Shown piece after piece: positions 62,850 to 64,000 of a stretch of DNA of 64,000 nt. The notes under the pieces were generated by a model, which did no database searches, had not been told where the DNA came from, and was given only the letters and a program-made list of their open reading frames with translations. Positions within the stretch are counted from its first letter, which is position 1; each line of letters starts with the position of its first letter. The stretch is taken from assembly GCA_038210135.1 (NCBI GenBank), contig JBBQWZ010000041.1, positions 1-64,000 of the forward strand, read 5' to 3'. Source of the DNA: JBBQWZ01 sp038210135 (GTDB lineage Bacteria; Acidobacteriota; Terriglobia; Bryobacterales; Bryobacteraceae). Position numbers and translations under genes: made by a program.

Positions 62850-63284
62850 GATCAATTTTTCGACGGCTTCTCGACGTGGTCGATCACGGTCTTCAGGGCC
62901 AAAGCGGTCCGAATGAGGAGGGAGATGCTGAAACTATGTTTCATGGCATGCCTGACCGACGTAATATTCTTGACCTCGTCGGACTCAAGAATAGAAAAGC
63001 CCACCATTTCGGGTGGGCTCTTCAATCGCCGGGAATCACCCCGGTGATGCATGGGAGAATCAGATTCGACGGTATCGCAACCTTCGAAATCTGTGTGTGT
63101 CTGGATCGTACGGCTTTCGGGCTATTTGAGTCAAGAAAAAATCCAGACCATTTAAAGTAGCTCTTAACCCGATCAATCCAAACCGGTTACTAGATATGGA
63201 AGTTTTGCACTTCCTGTGGAAAGCCTGAGGAAATCGGGTGTTTGCACCCATGGAAACGGCTCTAACACAGGGAAAGATTTGGGC
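62850..63284. other. Intergenic region, no confident gene
   Basis: A minus-strand frame of 30-66 residues ending at 62852 (MKHSFSISLLIRTALALKTV) is open but not recognised. A terminator-like hairpin lies at 62998-63019, and a short one, gggtg-tttg-caccc, at about 63238-63251. Confidence 0.45.
62998..63019 (-). terminator. Terminator-like hairpin
   Basis: agcccacc and ggtgggct arms with a six-base loop; the minus strand continues tttctatt, so it suits minus-strand transcripts. Confidence 0.65.
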
Positions 63285-64000
63285 TTACTTGCCGTCGAGA
63301 CCGAGCGTGATCATCGCTCCCTGATCCTCTGGACGGCCGAATTTGCGGCGCAAAACCGTCAGACCCCCGAGCGCGATACCGGCCACCAGGCAGAAGCCCA
63401 TCATGATGAAACTGAAGATGATCGCGTTGTTGACCATGCCCAGAAATCCCTTGGCTTTCTGCTCTTTCGGGGTCTCGTTGAAGGTCAGGGAAATCTGGTG
63501 GTTGACCTTCGCCAGCAACCGCTCCGCCGTGTCCGGATCGGCCGGAGGAAGGACTATAGCTACCAGAGAACCGGTCCGCTTGACCATTGCTCCGGCGATT
63601 TTGCTGAAAGCGTCCGCCCGTTCGCGGGCCATCGACGGCGTCGGATAAGAGAAAACGGCAAGCTGGGTTTCGGGACCTCCCGAGAGGGAGGAGTACCGCC
63701 CCAATTGGCCTTCCGCACCCATGTGGAATGCCGCCAGCGAAGGCGCAATCCTGGGTTCAAAACGTTCGAGCGAAACTGGTCCGAGGACATACCGCTCCGA
63801 ATTCGGAATCAGGCCTTCGGCCGGGATGTACGTAATCAGGGCGGGAAGCTGGGATTGTTCGAGGCGGGGCAGCGTTTCGAGGGTCGGCGTCAATTCGGCC
63901 ACGGTCGGGGCCCGGCCGGTGAACTGCAAGACGTAATTTCCGTACGCCAAAATCACGCCGTCGTCGGTGGTGACAGCCAGTTTCGCCAGCTTCGACGGCT
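63285..64000 (-). CDS. Partial membrane protein cut by the window edge
   Basis: At least 238 residues are visible; the frame stays open to base 64000 (reads KLAKLAVTTDDGVILAYGNY), so the N-terminus is outside the window and the ATG-like start at 63956 is internal. It has a DUF6599-like beta-rich part (LPALITYIPAEGLIPNSERY, LAVFSYPTPSMARERADAFS) and one C-terminal membrane helix (IIFSFIMMGFCLVAGIALGG) with a basic tail. The family is common in Acidobacteria; its role is unknown. Confidence 0.75.
   Translation of the reverse strand, partial: PSKLAKLAVTTDDGVILAYGNYVLQFTGRAPTVAELTPTLETLPRLEQSQLPALITYIPAEGLIPNSERYVLGPVSLERFEPRIAPSLAAFHMGAEGQLGRYSSLSGGPETQLAVFSYPTPSMARERADAFSKIAGAMVKRTGSLVAIVLPPADPDTAERLLAKVNHQISLTFNETPKEQKAKGFLGMVNNAIIFSFIMMGFCLVAGIALGGLTVLRRKFGRPEDQGAMITLGLDGK

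Overview
The window looks like a piece of an acidobacterial chromosome, most likely of the Solibacter/Bryobacter type. It has high-GC coding sequence, an Oar-like TonB receptor with a carboxypeptidase-regulatory N-terminal domain, two PEP-CTERM proteins, a protein with the Solibacter-type C-terminal domain TIGR03437, the DUF1592/DUF1552 pair, the DUF6152/DUF6644 families, acidobacterial TPR sensor proteins and many secreted peptidases. This placement is inference from gene content; no rRNA or tRNA gene was found.

Layout. 1-9.6 kb: TonB receptor, PEP-CTERM protein, a membrane TPR protein with an acidobacterial N-terminal sensor domain, a decayed winged-helix/TPR regulator (in-frame stop plus two compensating frameshifts) and a small secreted protein. 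9.6-12.4 kb: an AT-richer patch with a REP-associated (HUH/Y1) transposase beside a strong palindrome, an unrecognised 447-residue protein, and a BrnT-type toxin broken by frameshifts next to an intact antitoxin-like gene. 12.4-23.5 kb: class II ribonucleotide reductase, a decaheme OmcA/MtrC-type cytochrome, an S9 peptidase, a DUF1569 protein, a mono-heme cytochrome and a RoxA-like diheme cytochrome.

23.5-26.9 kb holds the clearest mobile element: a 2.9-kb IS1595-family element with 25-bp perfect inverted repeats and an 8-bp target duplication. It carries two passenger genes and a small ORF. It has split a VOC-family gene, cutting a Tat signal peptide off the catalytic-fold domain.

27-41 kb: two BACON-like secreted proteins, a GNAT acetyltransferase, a minus-strand run of DUF6152, two paralogous exported proteins and two DUF6644 membrane proteins, a mono-heme lipoprotein, a small membrane protein, a DACNV/diadenylate-cyclase-like protein preceded by a five-codon leader, then an operon ending in DUF1592 and DUF1552 proteins. 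A PEP-CTERM protein and a LolA-like exported protein follow. 41-51.7 kb: a four-copy 31-bp palindromic tandem repeat, an M16 protease pair (one catalytic, one not), an M14 carboxypeptidase, a CpaE/TadZ-like ATPase, MscL with a zinc-ribbon tail, two small proteins and an HELAH metallopeptidase. 52-64 kb: TIGR03437 protein, AlaX-type editing hydrolase, a GRP-type transporter, TPR proteins, an orphan NuoI, a thioredoxin-fused protein, a catalytically degenerate SDR, an exported protein, and a membrane protein cut by the window edge.

Taken together the region is a mosaic of single genes and short operons devoted to export, proteolysis, periplasmic redox chemistry and envelope functions. It is punctuated by repeats and at least three decayed or interrupted genes. 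The best candidates for undescribed biology are the IS1595 passenger pair, the DUF6152/DUF6644 putative redox module, and the leader-coupled DAC-like protein.
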